From an uncultured Gammaproteobacteria bacterium (GTDB lineage Bacteria > Pseudomonadota > Gammaproteobacteria > Pseudomonadales > Pseudohongiellaceae), in assembly GCA_913060495.1 (NCBI GenBank), contig CAJXRP010000010.1, forward strand, positions 1 to 64,000: a DNA stretch of 64,000 bases, written 5' to 3'. The notes under the pieces were generated by a model. It worked only from the letters and a program-made list of their open reading frames with translations. It was not told where the DNA came from and ran no database searches. The stretch's first letter is position 1; each line of letters begins with the position of its first letter. Both the position numbers and the translations under genes were made by a program. Shown here piece after piece: positions 62,758-64,000 of the stretch.

Positions 62758-64000
<1,243 letters not shown>

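Overview
The window looks like chromosomal DNA of a free-living, probably marine, gammaproteobacterium of roughly even G+C content. The main evidence is the gene order tsaE-amiB-mutL-miaA-hfq-hflX-hflK-hflC-yjeT-hisZ-purA at the right end, a block specific to Gammaproteobacteria. A divergent finR-fpr pair of the kind known from pseudomonads, many secreted or lipoprotein enzymes, and frequent RND, ABC and molybdenum-enzyme genes fit the same picture. The exact lineage cannot be fixed from the sequence alone.

Layout. (1) 0-3.1 kb: an integron integrase (intI) whose attI site and cassettes, if present, would lie at or beyond the left edge, then a secreted tannase-family esterase. (2) 3.1-4.7 kb: an SRAP/YedK abasic-site protein and S-formylglutathione hydrolase. 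(3) 4.7-8.7 kb, minus strand: a compact four-gene operon (GtrA-like flippase, DprE1-like oxidase, DprE2-like reductase, HAD-UbiA fusion) that looks like a complete polyprenyl-phosphate D-arabinofuranose donor pathway. (4) 8.8-12.6 kb: an inositol-monophosphatase-family enzyme, a three-domain redoxin-like/cytochrome c/copper-monooxygenase fusion, a 117-bp palindrome and a secreted tandem TonB_C protein. (5) 12.6-22.5 kb: two large RND/MMPL-type exporters, finR-fpr, an M20 peptidase, a stand-alone redoxin and a cytochrome with a CX3CH haem motif. (6) 22.5-28 kb: an orphan ClpP paralogue, an NnrU-like membrane protein and a TetR-MFP-ATPase-permease export operon. (7) 28-44 kb: mostly envelope or secreted functions, including a molybdenum hydroxylase pair, Fe-ADH, TraB- and ChaN-like proteins, a glutamate-synthase-like FMN enzyme, DUF481, SixA, cytochrome c, DUF4159, VOC and SIMPL proteins. 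(8) 43.9-52 kb: a MarR regulator coupled to nnr, then opgB-like and dgkA genes, a DUF2235 hydrolase, a periplasmic haloalkane dehalogenase, a DUF2306 protein, a REP-like inverted repeat and a TruA-family gene. (9) 52-64 kb: the housekeeping block, ending inside purA.

How genes work together. In the minus-strand operon the HAD-UbiA fusion would make polyprenyl-phospho-ribose-5-phosphate and dephosphorylate it. The DprE1/DprE2 pair would then epimerise ribose to arabinose, and GtrA would move the lipid-linked sugar across the inner membrane. OpgB uses phosphatidylglycerol and releases diacylglycerol, which DgkA next to it recycles. FinR probably controls fpr from the shared intergenic region. 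MutL carries the endonuclease motifs, which suggests methyl-independent mismatch repair.

The items I consider most worth following up are the complete arabinose-donor operon, the copper-monooxygenase fusion with an apparently complete copper-ligand set, the 117-bp palindrome and the integron integrase at the left edge. I found no CRISPR array, tRNA or rRNA, and no transposase gene.
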